64,000 bases of DNA from an uncultured Bacillota bacterium (GTDB taxonomy: Bacteria; Bacillota; Clostridia; Oscillospirales; Oscillospiraceae): NCBI GenBank assembly GCA_947649625.1, contig CANSSJ010000002.1, positions 1-64,000 of the forward strand, in the 5' to 3' direction. The translations under genes and the position numbers were made by a program. How positions within the stretch are numbered: the first letter of the stretch is position 1; every line of letters begins with the position of its first letter. Shown here piece by piece: positions 50,529 through 59,198 of this stretch. The notes below the pieces were generated by a model that did not search any database, was not told the origin of the DNA, and saw nothing but the letters and a program-made list of their open reading frames with translations.

Positions 50529-51602
50529 CTATGGTTTGCATCGGCCGCAGGGCTCGTAGCCCTCCAGAACGGCCTGGAGCCGGGAGTAGAACTCCACCCG
50601 CTTCTCTTCCTGGATATTTTTCGCAGAGGCACAGTCGGGCAGGTGAAATTTTTTCGTCCCCGCATTTCCGATGTACGTCTGCGGGACGGAATTTCCCGTG
50701 GGATTGGTGGCGGTATCCGCCTCTTTCTCTGTGGTAAAGATAACAGCTTTTCCGTCGCTCCGGGCAATGATGTGGCCCTGCATGTCGGTGCGGTAGACCT
50801 CCGCGCCCGCGTCCCGGAAGCGGCTGAGCACCTCGCTGGAAGGGTGGCCGTATTTGTTTCCCTCTCCCACCGAGATCACCGCGTATTCCGGCATGACCTC
50901 CCGGAGAAACCGGTAGCCAGTGGAGGTATCGCTGCCGTGGTGGCCCGCCTTTAAGACGGTGGCGCTCAAATTCGCCCCGGAGTCGATCAGGTCCTCCTCC
51001 GCCTTCGTCTCCATATCCCCGGTAAAGAGGAAGGAGGTCTCCCCATAGTCGATGCGCAGGACAATGGAGGTGTTATTAGTATCGTCATATTCCCGCACCG
51101 GGCCCAGGATCTCCACCCGGGCGGAGCCAAGGCTGAATTTGTCGCCCGGCTCAGGGACTGTTAAGGCCTTTCCCTGTTCACCCAGATACTTCACCATATT
51201 CTGGAATACTTTAGAGCTGTACTCCGTCACCGGACACAGGGCGGCGTCCACCGCGGTGTAGTTCAGCGCGCCCGACAGGCCGCCGATGTGGTCCTCGTGG
51301 GCGTGGGTGGCCACCATATAATCCAGGCGTTTGGCCCCGCGGCGCTCCAGGTAGGAATACACCAGGTCGGAGTCCTCGGCATTGCCGCCGTCGATGAGCA
51401 TATAGTGTCCGTCACAGATCACCAGGGCGGAGTCCGCCTGGCCCACGTCGATAAAGTGGATCTCAAAGCTGCTCCCCGCCGCTGGAGGGGGCGCGGCCTT
51501 CTCCTGCCTGCTGTACAGGACATAGGCCACCGCCAGGGTCAGCATGATAAACAGGAAAATCAGAAGCCAGCCGGACTGCTGCTTTTGTCTCTTTCGGCTC
51601 AT
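50529..51602 (-). CDS. Membrane-anchored metallo-beta-lactamase-fold protein (ComEC C-domain type)
   Basis: A protein of 357 residues. One N-terminal membrane segment (about 12-29), then an MBL domain: HFIDVGQADSALVICDG, ATHAHEDHIGGLSGAL with the metal ligands, FLFTGDMETKAEEDL and LKAGHHGSDTST. The last 50 residues (YIGNAGTKKFHLPDC, then GYEPCGRCKP) form a small Cys/His module found after such domains and in some nucleases. An extracellular nuclease or nucleotide hydrolase is likely. It ends 20 bases before addB. Confidence 0.85.
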   Translation of the reverse strand: MSRKRQKQQSGWLLIFLFIMLTLAVAYVLYSRQEKAAPPPAAGSSFEIHFIDVGQADSALVICDGHYMLIDGGNAEDSDLVYSYLERRGAKRLDYMVATHAHEDHIGGLSGALNYTAVDAALCPVTEYSSKVFQNMVKYLGEQGKALTVPEPGDKFSLGSARVEILGPVREYDDTNNTSIVLRIDYGETSFLFTGDMETKAEEDLIDSGANLSATVLKAGHHGSDTSTGYRFLREVMPEYAVISVGEGNKYGHPSSEVLSRFRDAGAEVYRTDMQGHIIARSDGKAVIFTTEKEADTATNPTGNSVPQTYIGNAGTKKFHLPDCASAKNIQEEKRVEFYSRLQAVLEGYEPCGRCKP

Positions 51603-51605
51603 AAC

Positions 51606-52370
51606 TCACTCCTCCAATTCCTCAGGCAAGGGACGGCGGCGGTGCTCCGCAGGGCCCCATTCGGGCAGGGGCAGCCGCTGCATGGCTCCGAAGGCCCGGG
51701 CCTTCAGGCCGGGGTAACGGCCCTGGAGCTCGTAGATCAGCTCCTTGATCTCCTGGCGCTTGGTATTCCCGTCGGCGGGACAGCGGTTTTCCACTACGGG
51801 CAGCTCCAGCCGCCGGGCGGTGTTGCGAATGAGATTCTCTCCGCAGTAGAGCAGGGGGCGTACCTGGGTGATCCCCGTCCGATCCAGAAAAGTGACGGGC
51901 TGAAAGCAGGACAGCCGCCCCTCGAAGATCAAGGACATGAAGAAGGTCTCCACCGCGTCGTCGTAGTGGTGGCCCAACGCGATTTTAGAGATTCCCCGCT
52001 CCTGCAGGGCGGCGTGGAGGGCACCCCGGCGCATCTTGGCGCACATGGAGCAGGGGTTTTTCTCCTTCCGCAGGTCGAAGATGATGTGCTGTATCTCACT
52101 GTTTAAGATGGTGTAGGGCACATCCAGCTCCCGGCACAGGGCGGCTATGGGGGAAAAGTCCAAAGGTTCCACCCCGTCGGCGTGGCCCATATCCAAAGTA
52201 AAGGCCTCCACCGTGAAGGGAACGGGGTAAAACTCCCGCAGCCTGGCCAGGGCCATCAGCAGCATCAGAGAGTCCTTTCCGCCCGACACCCCCACCGCGA
52301 TCCGGTCGCCGGGAGCTATCATGTTGTAATCCTCTACGCACCGCCGCGTGAGAGACAGTATCTTATCCAT
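51606..52370 (-). CDS. TtcA/TilS-type tRNA thiolation ATPase
   Basis: A protein of 254 residues. The ATG at 52370 follows AAGGGAGGG. The PP-loop VGVSGGKDSLMLLMAL near residue 30, CSMCAKMRRGALHAAL (CxxC) and LGHHYDDAVETFFMSL are the signature of TtcA-like enzymes that thiolate tRNA (2-thiocytidine type). It could have another tRNA target in this lineage. It ends 4 bases before the MBL gene. Confidence 0.87.
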   Translation of the reverse strand: MDKILSLTRRCVEDYNMIAPGDRIAVGVSGGKDSLMLLMALARLREFYPVPFTVEAFTLDMGHADGVEPLDFSPIAALCRELDVPYTILNSEIQHIIFDLRKEKNPCSMCAKMRRGALHAALQERGISKIALGHHYDDAVETFFMSLIFEGRLSCFQPVTFLDRTGITQVRPLLYCGENLIRNTARRLELPVVENRCPADGNTKRQEIKELIYELQGRYPGLKARAFGAMQRLPLPEWGPAEHRRRPLPEELEE

Positions 52371-52527
52371 ACCGCGCCCTCCCTTGAATACCGGCATTTT
52401 ACCACAAAGCGCCTGTTTTCCGCAAGTAAAAAATCAAAATCAAACGTGAAATATCAGGAGTATTCGAGCGAAAATAAAAGAAAACAAGAGATAAGAAAGA
52501 TTTTATTAAAATTTCTCAAAAAATCCG
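52371..52527. other. AT-rich intergenic region upstream of rplM
   Basis: No gene is seen. It holds the leftward promoter region of the TtcA-like gene and an AT-rich UP-like tract (about 52430-52520) before the rplM promoter. Confidence 0.5.
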
Positions 52528-52556
52528 TTGACACCCGGCGGGCGGCGTACTATAAT
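52528..52556 (+). promoter_or_regulatory. Consensus promoter of rplM-rpsI
   Basis: TTGACA (52528-52533), 17 bases, TATAAT (52551-52556). Exact consensus, with an AT-rich tract upstream that could act as an UP element. Confidence 0.9.
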
Positions 52557-52562
52557 ACAACA

Positions 52563-52640
52563 CGCTCCGCTTGTGGAAAAGCTGGGCAGAACGAGCTATC
52601 GCAAACCGTTCTGGTTGAGATAAGTAGAGGAAATTGGAGG
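52563..52640 (+). promoter_or_regulatory. rplM leader RNA, possible L13 autoregulatory element
   Basis: A leader of about 85 bases with a stem CAGAACG (52588-52594) / CGTTCTG (52608-52614). Firmicute rplM mRNAs often carry an L13-binding leader. Position and stem fit, but I cannot match the full consensus by eye. Confidence 0.4.
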
Positions 52641-52648
52641 TTTTACCT

Positions 52649-53080
52649 ATGTCCACGTTCATGGCCAAAAAGGGCAGCATCGAGCGCAAGTGGTATGTGA
52701 TCGACGCCGCCGGCAAGCCCATGGGCAAGACCGCTGTTATCGCAGCCGACCTGCTGCGGGGCAAGCGCAAGCCCGAATTCACTCCCAACGCCGACTGCGG
52801 CGACTTCGTCATCATCATCAACGCCGAGAAGGCGGTACTCACCGGCAAGAAGCTGGATCAGAAGTACTACCGCACCCACTCCGGCTGGGTGGGCGGCCTG
52901 AAGGAGACCAAGTACCGCACCCTGATGCAGACCAAGCCCGAGCTGGCTATGCAGCTGGCCGTCAAGGGCATGATGCCCAAGAATTCCCTGTCCCGGGACT
53001 CCCTGACCCGCCTGCACATCTACCGCGGCGGCGAGCACAACCACGCCGCCCAGAAGCCCGAGCTCTGGGACGCCGAGTAA
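52649..53080 (+). CDS. rplM: 50S ribosomal protein L13
   Basis: A protein of 143 residues. TTGGAGG before ATG 52649. [35 protein letters not shown] and [20 protein letters not shown] are L13 signatures. First gene of the conserved rplM-rpsI pair. Confidence 0.97.
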   Translation: MSTFMAKKGSIERKWYVIDAAGKPMGKTAVIAADLLRGKRKPEFTPNADCGDFVIIINAEKAVLTGKKLDQKYYRTHSGWVGGLKETKYRTLMQTKPELAMQLAVKGMMPKNSLSRDSLTRLHIYRGGEHNHAAQKPELWDAE

Positions 53081-53094
53081 GGAGGATTTAGAGT

Positions 53095-53499
53095 ATGTAT
53101 AAGAGCAAGAAGCCTTATTTCTATGGCACCGGCCGCCGGAAGTCCTCCGTGGCCCGCGTCCATCTGTTTGAGAACGGCACCGGCGCCATCACCATCAACG
53201 GCCGCGACATCGACGACTACTTTGGCCTGGAGACCCTGAAGCTCATCGTCCGTCAGCCCCTGGTCGCCACCGAGCAGGTGGGCAAGGTGGACGTGGTCGC
53301 CACCGTCACCGGCGGCGGCGTCACCGGTCAGGCCGGCGCGATCCGCCACGGCATCGCCCGCGCCCTGCTGCTGGCCAACGCCGAGTTCCGCCCCGCCCTC
53401 AAGGCCGCCGGCTTCCTCACCCGCGACCCTCGCATGAAGGAGCGCAAGAAGTACGGCCTCAAGGCCGCCCGCCGCGCCCCCCAGTTCTCCAAGCGTTAA
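53095..53499 (+). CDS. rpsI: 30S ribosomal protein S9
   Basis: A protein of 134 residues. [16 protein letters not shown] at the start, [19 protein letters not shown], and the basic C-terminus ending in QFSKR that reaches the decoding site. Translated right behind rplM (GGAGG upstream). Confidence 0.97.
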   Translation: MYKSKKPYFYGTGRRKSSVARVHLFENGTGAITINGRDIDDYFGLETLKLIVRQPLVATEQVGKVDVVATVTGGGVTGQAGAIRHGIARALLLANAEFRPALKAAGFLTRDPRMKERKKYGLKAARRAPQFSKR

Positions 53500-53509
53500 A
53501 AATTTACAC

Positions 53510-53542
53510 GACCCCGGAGCCACTACGGTTCCGGGGTCTTCC
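53510..53542 (+). terminator. Terminator after rpsI
   Basis: GACCCCGGA (53510-53518) pairs with TCCGGGGTC (53530-53538), but the T-tract after it is short. Confidence 0.65.
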
Positions 53543-53574
53543 CTATCAAGGAGCCATGGCGCCGGAGGTAATTT

Positions 53575-54579
53575 ATGTGGGCAGAAGGCAAGGTAAGGAT
53601 CGTGGATATCGCCAATGAGCTGGGCGTCAGCACCGCCACGGTTTCCAATGTGATCCACGGAAAAACAAAGAAAATCTCCGCCCGGACGGTGAAACGGGTA
53701 CAGGAAAAACTGGAGGAGCGGGGCTATATCCCCAATATGGCCGCGACGCTTCTGGCACAGAACAGCTCCCGCATCATTGGGGTCGTGATCAACGACCATG
53801 AGAAATATGAGGGCCGGGTGCTGACCGACCCCTTTGTCGCGTCAGCCATCAACTATTTGGCGGACGAAATAGAACGCGGCAACTATTTTATGATGATAAA
53901 GAAGACCACCGATCTGATGACGGCGGTTAAATTTGCCTCCATGTGGAACATGGTGGGTATGGTAATCCTGGGCTTCTGTGACCACGAGTACCAGGAGCTC
54001 CGCAGCCGCATCCATATCCCCTTTGTCGTATACGACGGCTATTTTGAAAACAGGGGAAGGATCTGCAACCTCCAGCTGGACGACTGGGACGGAGGCCGCC
54101 AGGTGGGCGAATATCTGCGGGGCCTGGGACATGACAGGGTCCTCTGTATCTCTGATAACCGGGAGTGTATGGACCGGCAGCGCTATGAGGGCCTGTGCGG
54201 CGGTCTGGGCTTTCGGGCGGATCATATGATGGTCCCCATGAAAAAGGAGGAGCGTGACCTCTACTATCGGGAGCGCCTCCACCAATTGCGCCATTACAGC
54301 GCCATTTTCGCTGTGTCGGACTACTACGCTGTGGATCTGATCCGCTTTTTGGAAAACTCCGGCGTCAGAGTTCCCGAAGAGATCTCTGTGGTTGGTTTTG
54401 ACGACAGCGCGATCGGTGAGCAGATGTCCCTTACCTCCATCCGCCAGGACTACAGGGCAAGGGCACAGATGGCGGTCCGTCTGCTGAAACGGATGAGGGA
54501 ACAGCCCGACTACACCGGGGATTTTACCATCCCCGTCACATTGGTAGAGCGGAACAGCAGCCGGAGGTTACGTCTTTAA
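53575..54579 (+). CDS. LacI family transcriptional regulator
   Basis: A protein of 334 residues with CGGAGG before ATG. The N-terminal LacI helix-turn-helix (VRIVDIANELGVSTATVSNV, hinge helix region to about 60) is followed by a periplasmic-binding-like sensor domain (RIIGVVINDHEKYEGR, FVVYDGYFENRG, GHDRVLCISDNRE, SVVGFDDSAIGEQMS). The ligand is unknown. The adjacent MATE pump is a plausible target. Confidence 0.92.
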   Translation: MWAEGKVRIVDIANELGVSTATVSNVIHGKTKKISARTVKRVQEKLEERGYIPNMAATLLAQNSSRIIGVVINDHEKYEGRVLTDPFVASAINYLADEIERGNYFMMIKKTTDLMTAVKFASMWNMVGMVILGFCDHEYQELRSRIHIPFVVYDGYFENRGRICNLQLDDWDGGRQVGEYLRGLGHDRVLCISDNRECMDRQRYEGLCGGLGFRADHMMVPMKKEERDLYYRERLHQLRHYSAIFAVSDYYAVDLIRFLENSGVRVPEEISVVGFDDSAIGEQMSLTSIRQDYRARAQMAVRLLKRMREQPDYTGDFTIPVTLVERNSSRRLRL

Positions 54580-54607
54580 CCCGGCAGGTTATGCGATTAA
54601 CCTATTG

Positions 54608-54653
54608 AAAACACCCGCCTTTCCCGGTATTCTTAATGGGAAGGCGGGTGTTT
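54608..54653 (+). terminator. Hairpin covering the ribosome binding site of the MATE gene
   Basis: A 13-bp stem AAACACCCGCCTT (54609-54621) / AAGGCGGGTGTTT (54641-54653), extended by CCC/GGG after a one-base bulge. It ends 4 bases before the ATG at 54658. The GGGAAGG that would be the ribosome binding site is in the right arm. It could end the LacI transcript and also mask translation of the pump. Confidence 0.7.
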
Positions 54654-54657
54654 GTTT

Positions 54658-56001
54658 ATGAAAAAAAGTTCCTTCCTTGTCTCTGTGATCGGAATTGCCG
54701 TTCCGGTCGGGCTCCAATCCATGCTGCAATCCTCGTTCTCCATGATCGACCAGCTGATGGTCGGGCAGCTAGGAAGTACGGCGGTGTCCGCGGTGGAGGT
54801 GGCTGGACGTCCGGCGTTTGTTTACTCCGTTGTGCTTGGGGCGGTAGCCGCCATTGCCGGAATCATGATTTCCCAATACCTGGGCATGGACGACAGAAGG
54901 ACAGCGGATCGAAGTCTTTCGGTCAATCTGACCGCGGCCACAGTCCTGGCCCTGCTGTTTACCGCACTGTGCGCTCTGTTTCCGGGACAGATCGTGGGGC
55001 TTTTCATCAAGGACGACCCGGCGATCCTGGCCGCCGGCCGAAATTATCTGACCTGCATTTTATGGACCTACCTCCCCATGGGTGTATCCTCTATCCTGGC
55101 CGTTATGGTCCGATGCCTGGGCCGGGCTGTCTGGCCCCTGGCCGCCGGCATTGCCTCGGCGGTCGTGAACACCGGGCTGAATTACGGGCTGATATTTGGA
55201 CATTTCGGACTTCCGGCGTTAGGGGTCACCGGCGCGGCGGTGGCCAGTGTGATCTCTCAGTTTGTCAATATGCTGCTGATGCTGGCCATTTTCTACCTGG
55301 TCCGGCTGCGCGGGCAGACGGATTTTCAGTTTTCCCTCTCCCTTGGGGCAGGCGGTTACCGGCAATACCTGATGATGCTGCTCCCTATCCTGATCACAGA
55401 ACTGCTCTGGAGCCTGGGACAGAATGTGAATACCTTTATCTATGGACATCTGGAACAGGGGGATCTGGCCGCCATGTCCATCACCGGCCCGATTCAGGGG
55501 CTGTTCATCGGGGCGTTGAGCGGCGTCTCTCAGGCCGCGGGAATTCTGACCGGCAGGCGGCTGGGCGCAGGCGAATATGAGCAGGCGTATCAGGAGTCCA
55601 AAAAGCTGGTGTGGTACGGCCTGGCGGGTTCGCTGATCTTATCGGCACTCCTGATTGGCCTGAGACGGGCCTATGTGCCGCTCTACCATGTGGAGCCCGG
55701 CGTGCGGGACACCGCCGCCAGGCTGCTGCTCGCCTTTGCTGTTCTGGCGCCCGTAAAGGTCGCTAATATGATCCTGGGCGGCGGCGTGGTGCGAAGCGGC
55801 GGAAAGACCACCTACGTTATGGTGATCGACATGGTGGGCACCTGGCTGGTGGGCGTGCCGCTGGGGCTTATCACCGCTTTCCTGCTCCGCCTGCCTGTGG
55901 AATGGGTCTATTTTATCCTGTCCCAGGAGGAACTGGTCAGGCTCGCCATGACCTTGGCCGTGTTCAAACGCAGAGGCTGGATGAACAGGTTATCGTCTTA
56001 A
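54658..56001 (+). CDS. MATE family efflux transporter (second copy)
   Basis: A transporter of 447 residues from ATG 54658 with about 12 membrane segments. Typical stretches are PVGLQSMLQSSFSMIDQLMVGQLG, SQYLGMDDRRTADRSL and GILTGRRLGAGEYEQAY. It is only distantly like the MATE at 32528-33892. Direct downstream partner of the LacI regulator. Substrate not predictable. Confidence 0.87.
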   Translation: MKKSSFLVSVIGIAVPVGLQSMLQSSFSMIDQLMVGQLGSTAVSAVEVAGRPAFVYSVVLGAVAAIAGIMISQYLGMDDRRTADRSLSVNLTAATVLALLFTALCALFPGQIVGLFIKDDPAILAAGRNYLTCILWTYLPMGVSSILAVMVRCLGRAVWPLAAGIASAVVNTGLNYGLIFGHFGLPALGVTGAAVASVISQFVNMLLMLAIFYLVRLRGQTDFQFSLSLGAGGYRQYLMMLLPILITELLWSLGQNVNTFIYGHLEQGDLAAMSITGPIQGLFIGALSGVSQAAGILTGRRLGAGEYEQAYQESKKLVWYGLAGSLILSALLIGLRRAYVPLYHVEPGVRDTAARLLLAFAVLAPVKVANMILGGGVVRSGGKTTYVMVIDMVGTWLVGVPLGLITAFLLRLPVEWVYFILSQEELVRLAMTLAVFKRRGWMNRLSS

Positions 56002-56007
56002 ATAAAA

Positions 56008-56039
56008 AGTGCCTGGAAATTTCAACTTCCAGACACTTT
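56008..56039. terminator. Bidirectional terminator between MATE and queA
   Basis: AAGTGCCTGGAA (56008-56019) pairs with TTCCAGACACTT (56028-56039) with one mismatch, between converging genes, with A/T tracts on both sides. Confidence 0.75.
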
Positions 56040-56042
56040 ACG

Positions 56043-57107
56043 TCAACAGCGTCCCGGTTGGGCCGTGGCAGTGTTCCCTTCGATATCCCCGATCAGCATG
56101 GCGTCTCCAAAGGAAAAAAACCGGTATTTCTCCCGCACCGCCTCCTCGTAGGCGGCCAGGACGTGTTCCCGGCCCGCCAGGGCGGACACCAGCATGATGA
56201 GGGTGGACTGGGGCAGGTGGAAATTAGTGATGAGGGCATCCAGCGCTTTGAACCGGTAGCCCGGGTAGATGAAAATATTGGTCCAGCCGGAGCGCTCCGA
56301 CAGGGTGCCGTCCTCCGCCGCGAAGCTCTCCACCGTGCGGCAGGAGGTGGTGCCCACGCAGATCACCCGGCCGCCTTTTTTCCTGGTCTCGTTGATGGTG
56401 TCAGCGGTCTCCTGGCTGATTTGGCAGAATTCCGCGTGCATCTCGTGGTCGGTGATCTCCTCTGCCTTCACCGGCCGGAAGGTGCCCAGCCCCACGTGGA
56501 GGGTCACAAAGCAGACCTTCACTCCCATCTCCCGCACCTGTTCCAGCAGTTCCGGCGTGAAGTGGAGACCGGCAGTGGGGGCGGCGGCGGAGCCCACTAC
56601 CTTGGAATAGACCGTCTGATACCGCTCCTGATCCTGGAGCTCCGCCTTGATGTAGGGGGGCAGAGGCATTCTGCCCAGTTCCTCCAGGATCTCCAGAAAG
56701 ATCCCCTGATAGTGGAACCGGACCGCCCGCTTGCCGTCGTTCAGCTCCGCTTCCACGGTGGCGGTGAGCTGGCCATCCCCAAAGATGACCTGGGCTCCGG
56801 GCTTCAGCTTCCGCCCCGGACGGACCAGGCACTCCCACAGGTCCCCTCCTCTGTCCGTCAGGAGCAGCACCTCACAGGCTCCCCCAGTGGGACGGCGGCC
56901 GATGAGCCGGGCGGGCAGCACCCGGGAGTCGTTGAGCACCAGGCAGTCTCCCGGCCGCAGGAACCGGGGCAGGTCGTAGAAATGGTGGTGTCCCACCGCT
57001 CCGGTCCGCCTGTCCAGGGTGAGCAGCCGGGAGGCATCCCGCCTCTCCAGGGGAGTCTGGGCGATCAGCTCCTCCGGGAGGTAAAAATCAAAATCCGCAG
57101 TTTTCAC
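56043..57107 (-). CDS. queA: S-adenosylmethionine:tRNA ribosyltransferase-isomerase
   Basis: A protein of 354 residues. [28 protein letters not shown] at the N-terminus, then [40 protein letters not shown] and [18 protein letters not shown]-like signatures are all present. It makes epoxyqueuosine in tRNA, the penultimate step of queuosine synthesis. Slightly longer than the usual 340 residues because of a C-terminal tail. Confidence 0.95.
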   Translation of the reverse strand: MKTADFDFYLPEELIAQTPLERRDASRLLTLDRRTGAVGHHHFYDLPRFLRPGDCLVLNDSRVLPARLIGRRPTGGACEVLLLTDRGGDLWECLVRPGRKLKPGAQVIFGDGQLTATVEAELNDGKRAVRFHYQGIFLEILEELGRMPLPPYIKAELQDQERYQTVYSKVVGSAAAPTAGLHFTPELLEQVREMGVKVCFVTLHVGLGTFRPVKAEEITDHEMHAEFCQISQETADTINETRKKGGRVICVGTTSCRTVESFAAEDGTLSERSGWTNIFIYPGYRFKALDALITNFHLPQSTLIMLVSALAGREHVLAAYEEAVREKYRFFSFGDAMLIGDIEGNTATAQPGRC

Positions 57108-57134
57108 GGGTGTACTTCCTTATCCTTTCAATTT

Positions 57135-57160
57135 GTATCCCCGCCGGCCGGCGGGAATAC
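57135..57160. terminator. Palindromic hairpin between queA and the SpoIID-like gene
   Basis: GTATCCCCGCCGG (57135-57147) pairs with CCGGCGGGAATAC (57148-57160) with one mismatch. No T-tract, so its role as terminator is uncertain. Confidence 0.45.
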
Positions 57161-57164
57161 ATCC

Positions 57165-58943
57165 TCAATAGCGGGTAATATGAACGCCGGGGAAATAGAA
57201 CGTGACGATCTCATCGTACCAGAAGCCCCGGTTAGCCATGGCATAGGCCCCCCACTGGCTCAGCCCGATCTGGTGGCCGTAACCGCTGCCCTCAAAGATG
57301 TAGCTGTTTCCTGAGACTGTCACCGTCCCCGCTCCGGGCTGAGGGGCGGTCTCTCCTTCGCCTTCCCCTCCTGTTTCCAGCGGGGATACCGAGCCAGAGC
57401 CGGAGATGACATAGGGGCTCCCCCCAATCTGGGACACGGTGCCGGAGCCGGATATGACATATTTTCCCTCCAGGCCGCCGGGGGCCGACCCTCCGTTGAT
57501 GGCAATGTCCGCGCCGGAGGGCTTGGGCTCCTGCCCCTCCCCTGTACCCGAGCCGTTGACGGTAAAACGGATGGCGTACACCCCGAACCGGCTCCGGATA
57601 TCCTTCGCACTGACGGTATTGCTCTGGCCGTTGGTCCAGTGGATCACCACCTGGATCACGTTGCCCTGGGGGGAGTAGGTCAGCACCAGATGGTCCACCG
57701 AGGTCCCCGTGCCCAGGCCCTGGCCCCGGAGGCGCTCGGTCAGCTGGGCGGCGGTATAGCTCACCGTCCAGGAGGAGAGGGAGTTCTTGCTGTCCGCGTC
57801 GGCCTCGTAGGGGTCGATCACCCCCCGGAGATAGGGGTGCTCGGTGGCGGTGTTGGTCCCCCACACGTTTTTGGCGTCCTCGCTGGCCCCGCCGAAGCTG
57901 GAGGAGTAGGGAGTTTCGGCCAGCCTGCCGTTGTACATAGCCACCATGCCGGCGGTCTCATCCACTGCCCTCATGCTGACCTCGCTGGGGCCGTAGTCAG
58001 TCCGCTTGCTGCCCATGCCGTGGTAGACCTGACAGCCGGTGGAGGTGCAGATATCAAAGCCATAGCTGCCGTGCTTGTTGAGATATTTCAGTACATAGGT
58101 CCGGGCGCATACAGCCTGGGCCTTCAGGGCCTCCAGAGGCCAGTTGCGGCCCATCTCATAGCAGATAACCCCATCTACATAATCCTCCAGCGGGAGCACG
58201 TTCACCACCGTCAGATTCCCGCCGTTCCGGCGGAAATACTGAAAGCCCCCCCGGTACTTGTAATCGGAGAACCAGGTGCGGGTCTCCCCCGCCCCGGTGA
58301 CGTCGGGCTGAATGGCCAGCTTTCCCGACTCCCCGCAGTCGTACTGGAACAGGATCTGGCTGGTCCCCGTCTTGACCACGCTCATGCCGTAGGAGCTGGT
58401 TCCCACCACGGCGCCGTCAATTCCGGACGCCTGGGCAGCCTCTTTGGAGGGATACGCCCCCACCCGGACCTGATAAGCCCCGTCGATCCAGGCTACAAAG
58501 CCGCCTACGTGCCGCACCGCCTCGGCGGACGCCTCCTGGAAGCTGCCGAAGGTTCCCGGGACCTGGATGTGGTAGCAGCCCACCTGGATATCGCTGGTGA
58601 TGGAGGAGGAGTAGGTCTTCTTTCCGTTCACCGTGCCGTAGCAGAGATTCTGGGTCTTGAGCACCGCCACCTGGATGGTCTTGTCGTCGGTGCGGGCCAG
58701 CTCCACAAAGTTCAGATTACCGTCGTAGTAGCCGAAGCGGTAACCAAAGCCGTATCCGGCGCTGTTGTTGTTCTCCAGGTGGGCGGCCTCCAGCTCTCCT
58801 ACGGCCACATGGCTGTTGGAGGAGGCCAGCCCCACCCGGATCATTACGTCGCCCCCGTCGTTGACCGTCGCCGCACCCGCCGGGGGGACGGCCAGGCTCA
58901 GCGCCAGAACGGCGGCGGCAAGCTGCATAAATCTTTTACCCAT
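57165..58943 (-). CDS. SpoIID/LytB-domain secreted protein with SPOR-like region
   Basis: A protein of 592 residues from the ATG at 58943 (GGAG 6 bases upstream). An ATG at 58955 is possible but badly spaced from its GGAG. Signal peptide (LAAAVLALSLAVPPAGAA). A SPOR-like segment lies at about 130-170 (WIDGAYQVRVGAYPSKEAAQA). The SpoIID/LytB domain is at about 240-440: NVLPLEDYVDGVICYEMGRN, LKAQAVCARTYVLKY, PYSSSFGG. The C-terminus repeats YVISGSG motifs and ends with GYGHQIGLSQWGAYAMA, a SpoIID hallmark. It is likely a lytic transglycosylase-type wall enzyme acting in sporulation or division. Confidence 0.88.
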   Translation of the reverse strand: MGKRFMQLAAAVLALSLAVPPAGAATVNDGGDVMIRVGLASSNSHVAVGELEAAHLENNNSAGYGFGYRFGYYDGNLNFVELARTDDKTIQVAVLKTQNLCYGTVNGKKTYSSSITSDIQVGCYHIQVPGTFGSFQEASAEAVRHVGGFVAWIDGAYQVRVGAYPSKEAAQASGIDGAVVGTSSYGMSVVKTGTSQILFQYDCGESGKLAIQPDVTGAGETRTWFSDYKYRGGFQYFRRNGGNLTVVNVLPLEDYVDGVICYEMGRNWPLEALKAQAVCARTYVLKYLNKHGSYGFDICTSTGCQVYHGMGSKRTDYGPSEVSMRAVDETAGMVAMYNGRLAETPYSSSFGGASEDAKNVWGTNTATEHPYLRGVIDPYEADADSKNSLSSWTVSYTAAQLTERLRGQGLGTGTSVDHLVLTYSPQGNVIQVVIHWTNGQSNTVSAKDIRSRFGVYAIRFTVNGSGTGEGQEPKPSGADIAINGGSAPGGLEGKYVISGSGTVSQIGGSPYVISGSGSVSPLETGGEGEGETAPQPGAGTVTVSGNSYIFEGSGYGHQIGLSQWGAYAMANRGFWYDEIVTFYFPGVHITRY

Positions 58944-58955
58944 AGTATACTCCAT

Positions 58956-59198
58956 TTCTCCGCTTTCCCTCGATGATTTCTATTGACAACAGGGCCGGGC
59001 CCGTGGTAGGATAGCTGCAATATGGAGGGTTGCGGCCTGCTTTTTGCAGATTGCCCTCCCCGACATTATAGTACAAAATCAGCCGCTTGAAAAGCCGCTG
59101 ATTTATTTTTTTCAAATCACACTTTTTCCCGTTCAAACTCAACTATTTTTATGCCGGAACATAGAATGTCCCGGAAAGATGATGGAGGTCGATTCAAA
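58956..59198. other. Upstream region of asd with promoter-like sequence and two hairpins
   Basis: No gene is seen. TTGACA-N18-TAGGAT (58983-59012) could start rightward RNA. A hairpin GGAGGG...CCCTCC (59023-59058) and a terminator-like hairpin AAATCAGC...GCTGATTT (59078-59105) followed by ATTTTTTT come before asd. Such a layout suggests attenuation control of the lysine genes. I could not match it to the lysine riboswitch or to a T-box. Confidence 0.45.

Noticed and set aside
58976-59198. Lysine riboswitch or T-box upstream of asd
   Set aside because: The hairpins present do not show the characteristic conserved core sequences of either class that I could identify by eye.
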